In this document: positions 21,289 to 29,129 of the stretch, piece after piece
Numbering within the stretch: the first letter of the stretch is position 1
Layout: each line of letters starts with the position of its first letter
NCBI GenBank assembly: GCA_028714475.1
Contig: JAQTNC010000007.1
Coordinates: 1 to 44,792 of the forward strand
Origin: Patescibacteria group bacterium
GTDB lineage: Bacteria > Patescibacteriota > Patescibacteriia > SG8-24
DNA: 44,792 nucleotides
Direction: 5' to 3'
Position numbers and translations under genes: made by a program
Notes under the pieces: generated by a model
Databases searched by the model: none
Told to the model about the DNA's origin: nothing
What the model saw: only the letters and a program-made list of their open reading frames with translations

Positions 21289-22105
21289 AGTAAATGAACA
21301 GTGTCCATGTGGCAGTCAGCGCAAGTACAAGAAATGCTGTAAAGACAAGCCGAAAGATCCGTCTGAGGCTGTGGCGAAGTTTGATTGGCGCCATCGCGCC
21401 GTAACGGCGATTGCGCAGCCGTGTGTTTCACCATTGGGCAAGAAGCTGGAAGTCGGAGATCCGGTAGTTCAAATATCACGCATAAAGATGGGCGATAAAA
21501 TAATTGGATTTGGCGCGGTGTCAGCTCCGGCTCTGTTTTTAAGCCTGTCAAAAAAAGCACACTTGTCTGCCGTTTCGTTGTTGAATAACCCGAATCTCGT
21601 GGCAGAACGTGAGGGAGCGCCATCGTTTGCGGAAGCTGGTTTGTTGTTCGATTTCTTTGAGCAGATGATGGCGGCCGTTGTTTTTTCATACACCTCGATA
21701 GAATCCTTCACCAACATCGCGGTGCCAGAAGGTTTTTTACACGAGGAGATTAGGACAGATGGCCGCTGTACGGAAAGGTACGACAAAAGCCAGATTGAAC
21801 GTAACCTGAAACTGTCAAGAAAATTGGAACTACTACCTAATTGGTTGGAGGACGGAGCGGGTGCGTGTCCCAAAGGCACATTATTATGGGATAGGTTCAA
21901 GAAGCTGGAAACTCTCCGGGATCGAATCATTCATCTTAAGAGCGTTGACCTAAAGAACGCCAAAGGCGATGACCCCGTTCCAGATTCCATTTGGCAGGAG
22001 TTGATTCAAGTGCCAGAGACCTATCAGGTTGCCTTTGACCTGCAAAAGCATTATGTAGGTAATAAATGTCCACGGTGGATGTGGAAATTTGAGCAGGATA
22101 GCTAG
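21275..22105 (+). CDS. SEC-C zinc-finger protein with HEPN-like domain
   Basis: 276 residues from the ATG at 21275 (a GTG at 21227 is possible but would put 16 residues ahead of the SEC-C motif). The N-terminal SEC-C zinc finger is CPCGSQRKYKKCC (Cys10, Cys12, Cys21, Cys22). A mostly helical region follows: FFEQMMAAVVFSYTSIESFTNIAVP resembles the first helices of large HEPN-like proteins, and LRDRIIHLKS has the R-x4-H (Arg215, His220) expected of the HEPN RNase active site. SEC-C plus HEPN-like proteins are found scattered in mobile and defence contexts, and an RNase-type effector is plausible. Composition is AT-richer than the neighbours. The HEPN assignment rests on these motifs only. Confidence 0.65.
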   Translation: MTKYRVNEQCPCGSQRKYKKCCKDKPKDPSEAVAKFDWRHRAVTAIAQPCVSPLGKKLEVGDPVVQISRIKMGDKIIGFGAVSAPALFLSLSKKAHLSAVSLLNNPNLVAEREGAPSFAEAGLLFDFFEQMMAAVVFSYTSIESFTNIAVPEGFLHEEIRTDGRCTERYDKSQIERNLKLSRKLELLPNWLEDGAGACPKGTLLWDRFKKLETLRDRIIHLKSVDLKNAKGDDPVPDSIWQELIQVPETYQVAFDLQKHYVGNKCPRWMWKFEQDS

Positions 22106-22134
22106 ACTATCTACCTTGTTCGCGCGGTTTTTGT

Positions 22135-22140
22135 TATACT
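22135..22140 (+). promoter_or_regulatory. -10 element of the GT2 gene, near-leaderless
   Basis: TATACT ends 9 bp before the ATG at 22150, predicting a leader of about 3 nt. No good -35 is seen. Confidence 0.45.
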
Positions 22141-22149
22141 GCCGTCAGT

Positions 22150-22920
22150 ATGCCCAAGCTTTCGATCGTCATCCCGACCTATAACGAGGAGAAGTACCTG
22201 CCGCTTCTTTTGCGCTCCATCAAGGCCCAGATTTTCACGGATTTCGAGGTCATCGTGGCGGATAACGACTCGACGGACAGGACGCCGGAAATAGTCCGCG
22301 ATTTTGGCGTGAAGCTCGTGAAAGGCGGCCCACACCCGTCGATCGGCCGCAATCGCGGCGCGGAAGCGGCGGTCGGCGACGTTCTACTGTTCCTCGACGC
22401 CGACGTCATCCTGCCCGACCCATGGTTCCTGCAGATGACGGTGGCGGAATTTGAGAAGCGCCAACTCGACGTGGCGACGTGCAAGATCGAGCCGATGTCG
22501 TCGAAACCCATCGACAAGATCTATTACGCGACCTTCAACTATTACATGTGGGTCACGCAGGCGACCGCGCCGCACGCCCAGGGCTGCTGCATCTTCGTTC
22601 GGCGCCAGTTCCACGCGGCTCTGAACGGGTTTGACGAGGCCATCAAGCTGGCCGAGGATCACGATTACGTCGAGCGGGCCGCGAAAATCGGCAAGTTCGC
22701 CGTCCTCGAGTCTTACAAGATTCCGGTGTCCGTGCGCCGCTTCGACCGCGACGGTAGGCTGAACATCGCCATCAAGTATCTGATCGCGGAACTGCACCTG
22801 CGTACCAAGGGCAGCATCAAGTCCGACAAGTTCAATTACACCTGGGGTTATGACGGTTCGGCCGAGCCGAAGCCTAAACGAAAGAGCGTGTTAAGCAGAT
22901 TGAAACGTCATTTGAATTAG
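22150..22920 (+). CDS. Family 2 glycosyltransferase (GT-A fold)
   Basis: 256 residues. It begins KLSIVIPTYNEEKYLPLLLRS, the classic GT2 nucleotide-sugar strand, then VIVADNDSTDRT, and the D-x-D metal site in LLFLDADVILP. A later AEDHDYVERA is the acidic acceptor or catalytic-base motif. There are no strong membrane segments, although YATFNYYMWVTQA is hydrophobic. The basic C-terminus (KPKRKSVLSRLKRHLN) could lie on the membrane surface. GT2 enzymes of this length usually add a sugar to lipid carriers or surface glycans; donor and acceptor are unknown. No other glycan genes flank it. Confidence 0.9.
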   Translation: MPKLSIVIPTYNEEKYLPLLLRSIKAQIFTDFEVIVADNDSTDRTPEIVRDFGVKLVKGGPHPSIGRNRGAEAAVGDVLLFLDADVILPDPWFLQMTVAEFEKRQLDVATCKIEPMSSKPIDKIYYATFNYYMWVTQATAPHAQGCCIFVRRQFHAALNGFDEAIKLAEDHDYVERAAKIGKFAVLESYKIPVSVRRFDRDGRLNIAIKYLIAELHLRTKGSIKSDKFNYTWGYDGSAEPKPKRKSVLSRLKRHLN

Positions 22921-22999
22921 AGACATAGACACATAGAGACGGAGAGACATAGAGATTAGATGTCCTCCTCTCTGTCATTCTGTCTCTCTGTCACTCTCA
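22920..22999. repeat. Purine/pyrimidine tandem-repeat hairpin
   Basis: A purine-rich arm of degenerate GAGACATA-type units (22920-22958) faces a pyrimidine-rich arm of TCTGTC-type units (22962-22999), giving a long imperfect hairpin. It fills the gap between the GT2 gene and the oxidoreductase operon. Confidence 0.65.
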
Positions 23000-23007
23000 A
23001 CCCAACT

Positions 23008-24138
23008 ATGTCCGAAAAAATGTTCATCATCGGCAATGAGGCGCTCGGTCGGGCCGCGCGAGCGGCTGGCGCCCGGGCCTTCTACGGCTATCCGATCACG
23101 CCGACCTCGGAGGTGGCCCATTACTGGGCCAAACAGGCCTGCTCCGAAAAAGGGGTCAAGGACAAACTGGTTTTCCTGCAGGCCGAGGACGAGACCGGAG
23201 CCGGGTTCATGCTGATCGGCGGCGTGCTCGCCGGCACGCGGTCGTTCACCGCGACCGCCGGCCCGGGACACGTCCTGATGCAGGACGCCTTCGCCATGGC
23301 CGAAGCCATGCGCGTGCCCGTCGTCGCTTACATCAACCAGCGCGGCGGCCCGTCGACCTCGACGGTCATCTACTCGCAGCAAGAGGTCAACTTGGCCTGT
23401 TACGGCGGCAACGGCAACGGCTACCGCGTCGTCTACTCGCTGGCCACCCTGCAGGAGATGTACGACTACGGCATCAAGGTCTTCAATACCGCCTGGAAAT
23501 ACCGCTTTCCGACTTTTCTGCTTGGCGACGGTTACTTGGGCAAGATGATGGGGGAGGTTGAGGTCTATGCGCCCGAAGAGCGCGGCATTAAGATGGAACC
23601 GACCGAAGCCTACATGTTGGAAAGGAATCGGACGAGACCAATGGCCGAGATCATGCCTGAGCCAAATTATCAGTTGCGATCCGTCGACGGCGTGGATTAC
23701 GACTGCTATCGCAACTGCCTGAATATGGAAGAACAGGCGATGGCGGTCAACACCGAGATCAAGGCGGCCTTCGACTTGGTGGCGCCGGAGATCATCGAGT
23801 ATGAGGAATACGGCGACCAGGACGCCGACGACCTCATCGTGGCCCATGGCATCGTTTCGGCCGCGGCCAAGGTGGCCATCGATGATTTGGCCAAACGGGG
23901 GGTCAAGTCACGCCTGTTCCGGCCGATCACCCTCCGGCCATTCCCGGTCGAGGAACTGCGCCGCGCCGCCAAGACCGCAGAACGGATTATCGTGCCGGAG
24001 TCGGCCGATAACCAGCTGGCGCGCATCATCAAGGACGCGCTCTGCGGTCACATTCAGGCCCCGATCGTCGAATACGGCCGACCGTGTGCCAGCATCCTGC
24101 CGCGCGAGATCGCGGACTTGGTCACTTCGAAAAAGTAA
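23008..24138 (+). CDS. 2-oxoacid:ferredoxin oxidoreductase, alpha subunit
   Basis: 376 residues from the ATG at 23008; the in-frame ATG at 22960 lies inside the repeat hairpin and is rejected. Domain I (pyrimidine-binding) has GNEALGRAARAAGARAFYG followed by YPITPTSE, the signature of PFOR-type alpha subunits, and FTATAGPGHVLM. GGPSTSTVIYSQQE follows. Domain II is the C-terminal Rossmann-like part (DDLIVAHGIVSAAAKVAIDDL...LRPFPVEELRRA). It works with the next three genes to oxidise a 2-oxoacid plus CoA to acyl-CoA, CO2 and reduced ferredoxin. Subunit order A-B-C-D matches KorABCD/VorABCD types; pyruvate, 2-oxoglutarate or branched-chain substrate cannot be decided from motifs alone. Confidence 0.9.
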   Translation: MSEKMFIIGNEALGRAARAAGARAFYGYPITPTSEVAHYWAKQACSEKGVKDKLVFLQAEDETGAGFMLIGGVLAGTRSFTATAGPGHVLMQDAFAMAEAMRVPVVAYINQRGGPSTSTVIYSQQEVNLACYGGNGNGYRVVYSLATLQEMYDYGIKVFNTAWKYRFPTFLLGDGYLGKMMGEVEVYAPEERGIKMEPTEAYMLERNRTRPMAEIMPEPNYQLRSVDGVDYDCYRNCLNMEEQAMAVNTEIKAAFDLVAPEIIEYEEYGDQDADDLIVAHGIVSAAAKVAIDDLAKRGVKSRLFRPITLRPFPVEELRRAAKTAERIIVPESADNQLARIIKDALCGHIQAPIVEYGRPCASILPREIADLVTSKK

Positions 24139-24149
24139 CGCGCCCGCAT

Positions 24150-24875
24150 ATGAACGACCAAGACATCAAACTGGCCTTCCCGAAGTGCGCGCGGCTCGCA
24201 TCCAAGCCGCACAAGTTCTGTCCCGGCTGTGGGCATCCTGAAGTGCTCAAGGCCCTGGGTTTCGCCATCGACGAGCTGGGCCTGCAGAAGAAGACCGCTT
24301 TCGGCGTGGACATCGGCTGTTCGCTGTTGGCCTGGAATTATTTCAATCTGGACAGCATCGAGACCCATCACGGCCGGACCATCCCGACCATGGTCGGATT
24401 CAAGAAAGCGAACCCCGACGCCATCTGCGTAGCTTATGTCGGTGACGGCGGGGCCTACGCCATCGGCGCCGGACATTTCCTCAACGCCGCCATCCGCAAC
24501 GAGAACATCACGGTCATCGTGGTCAACAACGCCGTCTATGCCATGACCGGCGGTCAGGAAGCTCCGACCACCCTGCCGGGCATGAAGGTGGCGACCGCGC
24601 CCTGCGGCGCCGACCAGTACTACATGCATGCTCCGGAGCTGGTCCGCAACGTCAACCCGACGGCTTTTGTCGCCCGCGGCATCACCACCATCCAGGTTGG
24701 CCTGCGCAAGATGATTAAGGAGGCAATCCAGCATCAGCTGGACGGCAAGGGTTTCTCCTTCGTCGAGGTCTTGTCGCAGTGCCCGCTCAACTGGAAAACC
24801 ATGGACAAGCCCCAGGCGACCTTCGACTTCCTGGAGAAGGAAATGGCCAAGACCTATCCCGTGAAATATTACTGA
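24150..24875 (+). CDS. 2-oxoacid:ferredoxin oxidoreductase, beta (TPP) subunit
   Basis: 241 residues. It carries KFCPGCGH near the N-terminus (cluster/TPP loop Cys) and the thiamine-diphosphate motif starting GDGGAYAIGAGHFL and ending VIVVNN. The C-terminus (QCPLNWKTMDKPQATFDFLEKEM) follows Kor/Vor beta subunits. It holds the TPP cofactor and joins the alpha subunit to form the active site. It begins 11 bp after the alpha stop codon. Confidence 0.92.
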   Translation: MNDQDIKLAFPKCARLASKPHKFCPGCGHPEVLKALGFAIDELGLQKKTAFGVDIGCSLLAWNYFNLDSIETHHGRTIPTMVGFKKANPDAICVAYVGDGGAYAIGAGHFLNAAIRNENITVIVVNNAVYAMTGGQEAPTTLPGMKVATAPCGADQYYMHAPELVRNVNPTAFVARGITTIQVGLRKMIKEAIQHQLDGKGFSFVEVLSQCPLNWKTMDKPQATFDFLEKEMAKTYPVKYY

Positions 24876-24882
24876 CCGCCCT

Positions 24883-25437
24883 ATGTCAGAACCATTCAAG
24901 ATCATCATCTGCGGCGAGGGTGGCCAAGGCGCGTTGTCGGTCGCGGAAATCGTCGCCCGCGCGGCCTGGATGCACGGCAAGAAGGCCGTCTGCATGCCTT
25001 ACTTCAGTACCGAGAAGCGTGGCGGGGTCTCCATGGCTTACGCCCAAATCGGCGACGAACCGATCGTTTACCCGAAGTTCAGCGAGGCCGACCTCTGGGT
25101 GGCTCTCTCTCAGCGTTCGGTTGACCGCATCCATAGCTACCTGAAGCCGGACACCAAGTGCATCGTCAACAGTTTTCTGGTCAAAGACGTCTCGACGCTC
25201 GAGGGCCACGAGGTTCATGAGATTGACGCCACGCGCATCGCCAAGGAGGAGCTGAAGAAGCCCCGGACCTTCAACATGATCGTCATGGGCGCGATGCTGC
25301 GCTTGATTCCCGGACTCGACAAGGCCGCTTTCAGCGAGGCACTGGAGAGGCAGTTCAAGGATAAGTACGAACGCGACCCATCGCTTCGCGAGATGAATCA
25401 AAAGGGTTTCGATGTCGGCTACGAGCTGATCAAATGA
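24883..25437 (+). CDS. 2-oxoacid:ferredoxin oxidoreductase, gamma subunit
   Basis: 184 residues. The start, KIIICGEGGQGALSVAEIVARAAWM, is the G-x-G-G-Q-G loop of POR gamma domains, followed by YFSTEKRGGVSMAYAQIG. The gamma subunit contributes to CoA binding in this enzyme class. Its ATG is 7 bp after the beta stop. Its stop codon overlaps the ferredoxin-subunit start in the sequence ATGATTATG. Confidence 0.9.
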   Translation: MSEPFKIIICGEGGQGALSVAEIVARAAWMHGKKAVCMPYFSTEKRGGVSMAYAQIGDEPIVYPKFSEADLWVALSQRSVDRIHSYLKPDTKCIVNSFLVKDVSTLEGHEVHEIDATRIAKEELKKPRTFNMIVMGAMLRLIPGLDKAAFSEALERQFKDKYERDPSLREMNQKGFDVGYELIK

Positions 25438-25730
25438 TTATGGCCAACAACATCAAAGTTGACTTGAACGACCCGGCGCGTTTCCGGCCGGTGGTCGCGG
25501 AGAACGATAAGCATCGTAATACGCGTTTCTTGGGGCTGTGCAAGAGCTGCGGCGAGTGCGTGGTCAAGTGCCCGGTCAAGTGTATTTCCTGGGATCCAAA
25601 AGAGCTCGGACAACTCGGCGAGCCCGCGATCATCATTGACGTCGACAAGTGCATCGGCTGCGAGATTTGCGAACAGATTTGCCCGGATTGCGCCATCGAG
25701 ATCACGAACAAGCCGAAACCCAAAACGTAG
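25434..25730 (+). CDS. 2-oxoacid:ferredoxin oxidoreductase, delta (2[4Fe-4S] ferredoxin) subunit
   Basis: 98 residues (the ATG at 25440 would drop two residues). Two complete clusters are seen: CKSCGECVVKCP and CIGCEICEQICP, each C-x2-C-x2-C-x3-C-P. It transfers electrons from the TPP site to external ferredoxin. The 4-nt ATGA overlap with the gamma gene implies translational coupling, and the same ATGATTATG junction is used between pduL and ackA. Confidence 0.92.
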   Translation: MIMANNIKVDLNDPARFRPVVAENDKHRNTRFLGLCKSCGECVVKCPVKCISWDPKELGQLGEPAIIIDVDKCIGCEICEQICPDCAIEITNKPKPKT

Positions 25731-25771
25731 CGGCGCGAACCTGCCGCTCGCCACAAGTATCAAAAAATGTC

Positions 25772-25794
25772 ATCCTCCGGCTTGACCGGAGGAT
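25772..25794. repeat. ATCCTCCGG hairpin, dispersed-repeat type
   Basis: A perfect 9-bp inverted repeat (25772-25780 and 25786-25794, loop CTTGA). Just before it, GTAGCGGCGCGA...CGCC...CACAA resembles the copy at 29860-29888. This opens a 533-bp gene-free stretch (25731-26263) filled with structured elements. Confidence 0.65.
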
Positions 25795-25805
25795 CCATTC
25801 AATAT

Positions 25806-25995
25806 TTCTGCCCCGAGCGAAGTCGAGGGGCTGAACGACAACAACGTCCGGCCTGGCGGGGTCGCCCTTACGGCACGCTCGGCCGCTCCAGCGGCGGCCT
25901 TCACTCACGTCGCCGTCCCGCGTCGCCCCTCGACAAGCTCGGGGACCGAGCCGACGCGGGCGTCGAGTGGCCTTAAAGGGCGACCCCGCCCGGCC
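25806..25995. repeat. Two-copy ~190-bp structured intergenic element, copy 2
   Basis: Same order of parts as copy 1 at 20240: CCCCGAGCGAAGTCGAGGGG, then long arms 25850-25869 and 25976-25995 with one mismatch, enclosing a CCCCTCGACAAGCTCGGGG palindrome. The copies are in the same orientation and differ at scattered positions. Confidence 0.85.
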
Positions 25996-26143
25996 GAGCG
26001 AAAGGAAGGCGATTCTTCCGCAAGGAATACTTTAATCCTATCCTAAGCGGAGCCATATCTTGTGGTGTGATACACGACTTAACATCAATACCGACAGTAT
26101 ACGCAGGCCGAAAAAACGCGCAAGCGCGTCAGGGGGCGGCGGG

Positions 26144-26175
26144 GTTCTGGCCCTCGACTACGATCGGGCCAGAAC
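26144..26175 (+). terminator. Hairpin possibly ending the oxidoreductase transcript or shielding the next gene
   Basis: A perfect 10-bp stem GTTCTGGCCC/GGGCCAGAAC (26144-26153 and 26166-26175) is followed by a T-rich stretch. A small GCGC hairpin precedes it (about 26117-26128). Confidence 0.45.
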
Positions 26176-26200
26176 GTTTCTTCGTATAGCCAAGATATGC

Positions 26201-26257
26201 TAAAATTATCAGGATGGAAGCCTAACTTTATAACCTTTCGTTTGTTAACTTTATAAC
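26201..26257 (+). promoter_or_regulatory. Promoter region with duplicated TAACTTTATAAC
   Basis: An extended -10, TGC-TAAAAT (26201-26206), lies upstream. TAACTTTATAAC occurs at 26223-26234 and 26246-26257, and each copy contains a possible -10. The second lies 6 bp before the ATG and would give a leaderless mRNA. Confidence 0.45.
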
Positions 26258-26263
26258 TCCCAT

Positions 26264-29116
26264 ATGACCACCACCCACGACAGCAGTCGTAGCATGGTCG
26301 CCAAGAGGATCGCCTTTGGCGCGGGGATCGGGGCACTCATGACGGTCGCCGCGCTCGGCATCGGCATTGGCGTCCTGCGGGCGCAGGAGGCGGCCGAGGC
26401 GCAGTCAGGCCAAGATGTCCAATCTGGCGGCTCGCCGCCGGGCGTCCAGCAAAGCCCGACCGAGGCGGAAATCGCCGCCTTCGAGCAGGAACAAGGCGCG
26501 CCGATGGAAGCATTCAACGACGCCCCGGTCGAGTTGCCGCCGTACGAGGAACCTGGCAGCGTGCCCCCAGAGGTGCGTGCGCTCGTCCCGGAGAAGGACC
26601 TCATCGACCTCAACTGCGCGATGACGCGCTGGAAGAGTGGCAGTTTCTTTGCGGCCATGGATGCGATCAAGACCTACATGGTGCCGGCCGCGCAGAAGGC
26701 TCTAAATGCCGGCATTGACCTGCCGGTGCCCGACACCGCCGGCATGAAGGCCGAAGGCAACAGCCGCATCGCCGCCATCTGCGCCGCCAAGACGCTCGAC
26801 GACGCCCAGCAGTTGACCAAGGACTTCGCTCGGTGGGGCCGCGACCAAGGCGCCGAGCAAATGAGCGGTCAGCGTACGGTCATGAGCGAGAAGATGAAGG
26901 CTCAGGGCGACCTCATCAAGGTCAAAGTCAACGAACAGCTCCAGCCGTTCATCGATCAGGAAACGGCCAAGATCTCGCCGGACATCGAGGCGCGAGCCCA
27001 AAGCATCGTTAACAGCATCCTTGCCCCATGGAAGAGCGCCGGGCTGACCGGCGCGCCGTCGGGCACACCGCCGACCGAGGCGGAAATCACCGCCCAGGTC
27101 GAGGCCCAGCTCCAGCCGTACATCGCCCAGAAAAAAACCGAGATCGAGACCAAGATCAAGGCTAAGGCCCAGACCATCGTCGCGCCGGAGACCAAGCGGC
27201 TCCAGGCCATCGGCGCGATTTTCGAGGGCATCGGCCAGAAGATTGACGCTTACATCAAGTCGCACGAGGGGGCTTACGGCAACAAGTACAAGAGCCAGGC
27301 GCTGAAGCTGCGCAAGAACGTCATCATCGCCTTGCTCGACAAGAACGTTGCCGAAGCGACGAAGGCGATTGACGCCAATGCGGCGCAGTTGGATGCCGCC
27401 AAGAAAGCCGATCCCAAGGCAAAGAGCGCGGCCGATCTCAAGGCCGAACTCAAGACGGACCGCAACGCCGTGGTCACCAAGATGACGGCGGCCGTGAATG
27501 CCGACGACGAGTTCGCGCTCTCCCAAGCGTTGGATGATTTCCGGAATAAATGGGACGGCATCCAGGCGGCCGGCGAGAAGTCCGCCGCCGAGGCCGTGGG
27601 CAAAATCTGTACCGCCGCCACGCCGCAGTTCGCCGCCGCGGTCAAGAAGATCGAGCCCACCATGGCGAAAATCCAAAGCATCCTGAACCAATGCCAAGGT
27701 CAGTCCACGACCGACTGCCTCAAGGTCAATGAGTTCGCCGACCGGCTGGACACCGTGAACACCAAGCTCGGCGACCTCAAACTCGAGATGGGATTCGCCA
27801 GCCAGCTTTGCGCGGAACCGACGCCGGATACCGCCGCCCTCTTCCCGCTCCTTGAGAAGCTCCAGGCCGACGGCGAGGACGCGCGCATCTACGGCGAAGC
27901 GCTCATGGCAGAAAAGCGCCAAGCGCTCGCCGACACCGGCAAGTCCGCCTGCGACCAGGCCCTGCCCCAGCTCGCCGCCGCCCAGCTTGAGCTCAAGGGC
28001 GATGATCTGGTCATCCTCAAGAACAACCTCGACCGTTGCGCAGGCAAGGCCACGGATGAATGTTCGGTCGTCAACGGAGTTCGTTCGCAGTACGACCGGT
28101 TCAACGGCCAGGTCAAGACGTTCGTGGATAACGTGAACAAGGTCGTGGCCATGTGCAAGGGCGCAAAAAACATCCAGAACGTCGATGATCTGTTTTCGAC
28201 CCTCTCCGACCTGAACGATCAGGGCGACGAGTTGCGCGGTCTGGCGGCGGATCTCAAGGCCGATCAGGCCGAGAACTCCGGCGGCAAGGCCTACTGCCGT
28301 TTCGTCAAGGAAAAGATGCAGTTCGCCAAGGCGACCGTTAGTCAGAACCTCCGCGTCGTCCTTGACCTCACGCAACGATGTCAGGCCTCGGCCAACTGCA
28401 AATCCATGAAGGTCATTCAGGACAAGGGCGCCGATCTTCGCAACCGAGCGCAGGGTCTGCTCAACAACGATATTGCGACCGTTGAATCGGCGTGCGCCAA
28501 CAAGGATCTCGGCACGTACGGCCCACAACAGATCAAGGATTTCATCACCGGTCCCGCCGACCGCGTCAAGAGCCAGGGCGAGGCGCTGGATGCCGAGGCC
28601 AACGCGTTCAAGGCCGAGATAGAGGCCGCCGTGAGGGGTGTTCAGGCCGGCATCTGGATCGAGGCAGAACAGGAAGTTGCCAGTTTCATCAAGCCGATCG
28701 GGACGCGGCCCGCCACGAACACGAAGGAGATCAACCCGCCATGGCGGCCGCCCTATTACGGCACCGGCGACTGGTATCTGGCCGCGGGAGGCGAGTGGCT
28801 CAAGTACAGCTTCACCGTTCCCAAAGCCGCCAAATACTCGTTCTGGATTCGCGACTACGTTGACAAGTTCCAAGCCCGCGGCATCCGGCGCGTCATCGTG
28901 GAGATTGACGGTAAGCGCTACGCGGTGACCGGCGAGAACGACCGCAACCCGCAGGGCGACAAGGGGACGTTCGCTTGGCACAAGGTCGGTTCGGGCATCC
29001 AGCTTACGGCCGGGGCACACACGCTCACGATCACGAAGGAGAAAACGACCGCGGGCGCGGCCATCCTCGACGCCTACTACTTCACTTCCGGCAGCGAGAC
29101 GCCGGCGGAAAAATAA
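26264..29116 (+). CDS. Large exported protein with coiled coils, three C4 helical repeats and a C-terminal beta-sandwich
   Basis: 950 residues. An N-terminal hydrophobic segment (~15-40) anchors or exports it. A Pro/Glu-rich stretch is followed by long helical coiled coils with an internal duplication (LQPFIDQETAKI / LQPYIAQKKTEI). Then come three ~115-residue helical repeats with matching cysteines: C449-C477-C485-C516, C563-C592-C600-C631 and C678-C706-C712-C744. From ~795 a beta-rich domain starts IWIEAEQEV and ends ILDAYYF, resembling CBM6/35-type carbohydrate-binding modules. The spaced Cys suggest intra-repeat disulfides outside the membrane. A stalk-like surface protein that binds glycan is inferred. 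I know no family with this combination. Confidence 0.7.
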   Translation: MTTTHDSSRSMVAKRIAFGAGIGALMTVAALGIGIGVLRAQEAAEAQSGQDVQSGGSPPGVQQSPTEAEIAAFEQEQGAPMEAFNDAPVELPPYEEPGSVPPEVRALVPEKDLIDLNCAMTRWKSGSFFAAMDAIKTYMVPAAQKALNAGIDLPVPDTAGMKAEGNSRIAAICAAKTLDDAQQLTKDFARWGRDQGAEQMSGQRTVMSEKMKAQGDLIKVKVNEQLQPFIDQETAKISPDIEARAQSIVNSILAPWKSAGLTGAPSGTPPTEAEITAQVEAQLQPYIAQKKTEIETKIKAKAQTIVAPETKRLQAIGAIFEGIGQKIDAYIKSHEGAYGNKYKSQALKLRKNVIIALLDKNVAEATKAIDANAAQLDAAKKADPKAKSAADLKAELKTDRNAVVTKMTAAVNADDEFALSQALDDFRNKWDGIQAAGEKSAAEAVGKICTAATPQFAAAVKKIEPTMAKIQSILNQCQGQSTTDCLKVNEFADRLDTVNTKLGDLKLEMGFASQLCAEPTPDTAALFPLLEKLQADGEDARIYGEALMAEKRQALADTGKSACDQALPQLAAAQLELKGDDLVILKNNLDRCAGKATDECSVVNGVRSQYDRFNGQVKTFVDNVNKVVAMCKGAKNIQNVDDLFSTLSDLNDQGDELRGLAADLKADQAENSGGKAYCRFVKEKMQFAKATVSQNLRVVLDLTQRCQASANCKSMKVIQDKGADLRNRAQGLLNNDIATVESACANKDLGTYGPQQIKDFITGPADRVKSQGEALDAEANAFKAEIEAAVRGVQAGIWIEAEQEVASFIKPIGTRPATNTKEINPPWRPPYYGTGDWYLAAGGEWLKYSFTVPKAAKYSFWIRDYVDKFQARGIRRVIVEIDGKRYAVTGENDRNPQGDKGTFAWHKVGSGIQLTAGAHTLTITKEKTTAGAAILDAYYFTSGSETPAEK

Positions 29117-29129
29117 CTCCTGAAACCAT

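Noticed and set aside
22920-22999. A CRISPR-like array from the short repeats
   Set aside because: Units are contiguous and degenerate with no spacers of constant length, and no cas genes are present. The same holds for the repeats at 32076, 35688, 38149 and 44592.
26702-29020. A 772-codon open frame on the minus strand opposite the 950-residue gene
   Set aside because: It is a shadow of GC-rich codon usage: no family signal, no promoter, and it is fully covered by a well-supported plus-strand gene. The same applies to minus-strand frames at 33851-35218 and 40923-42548.
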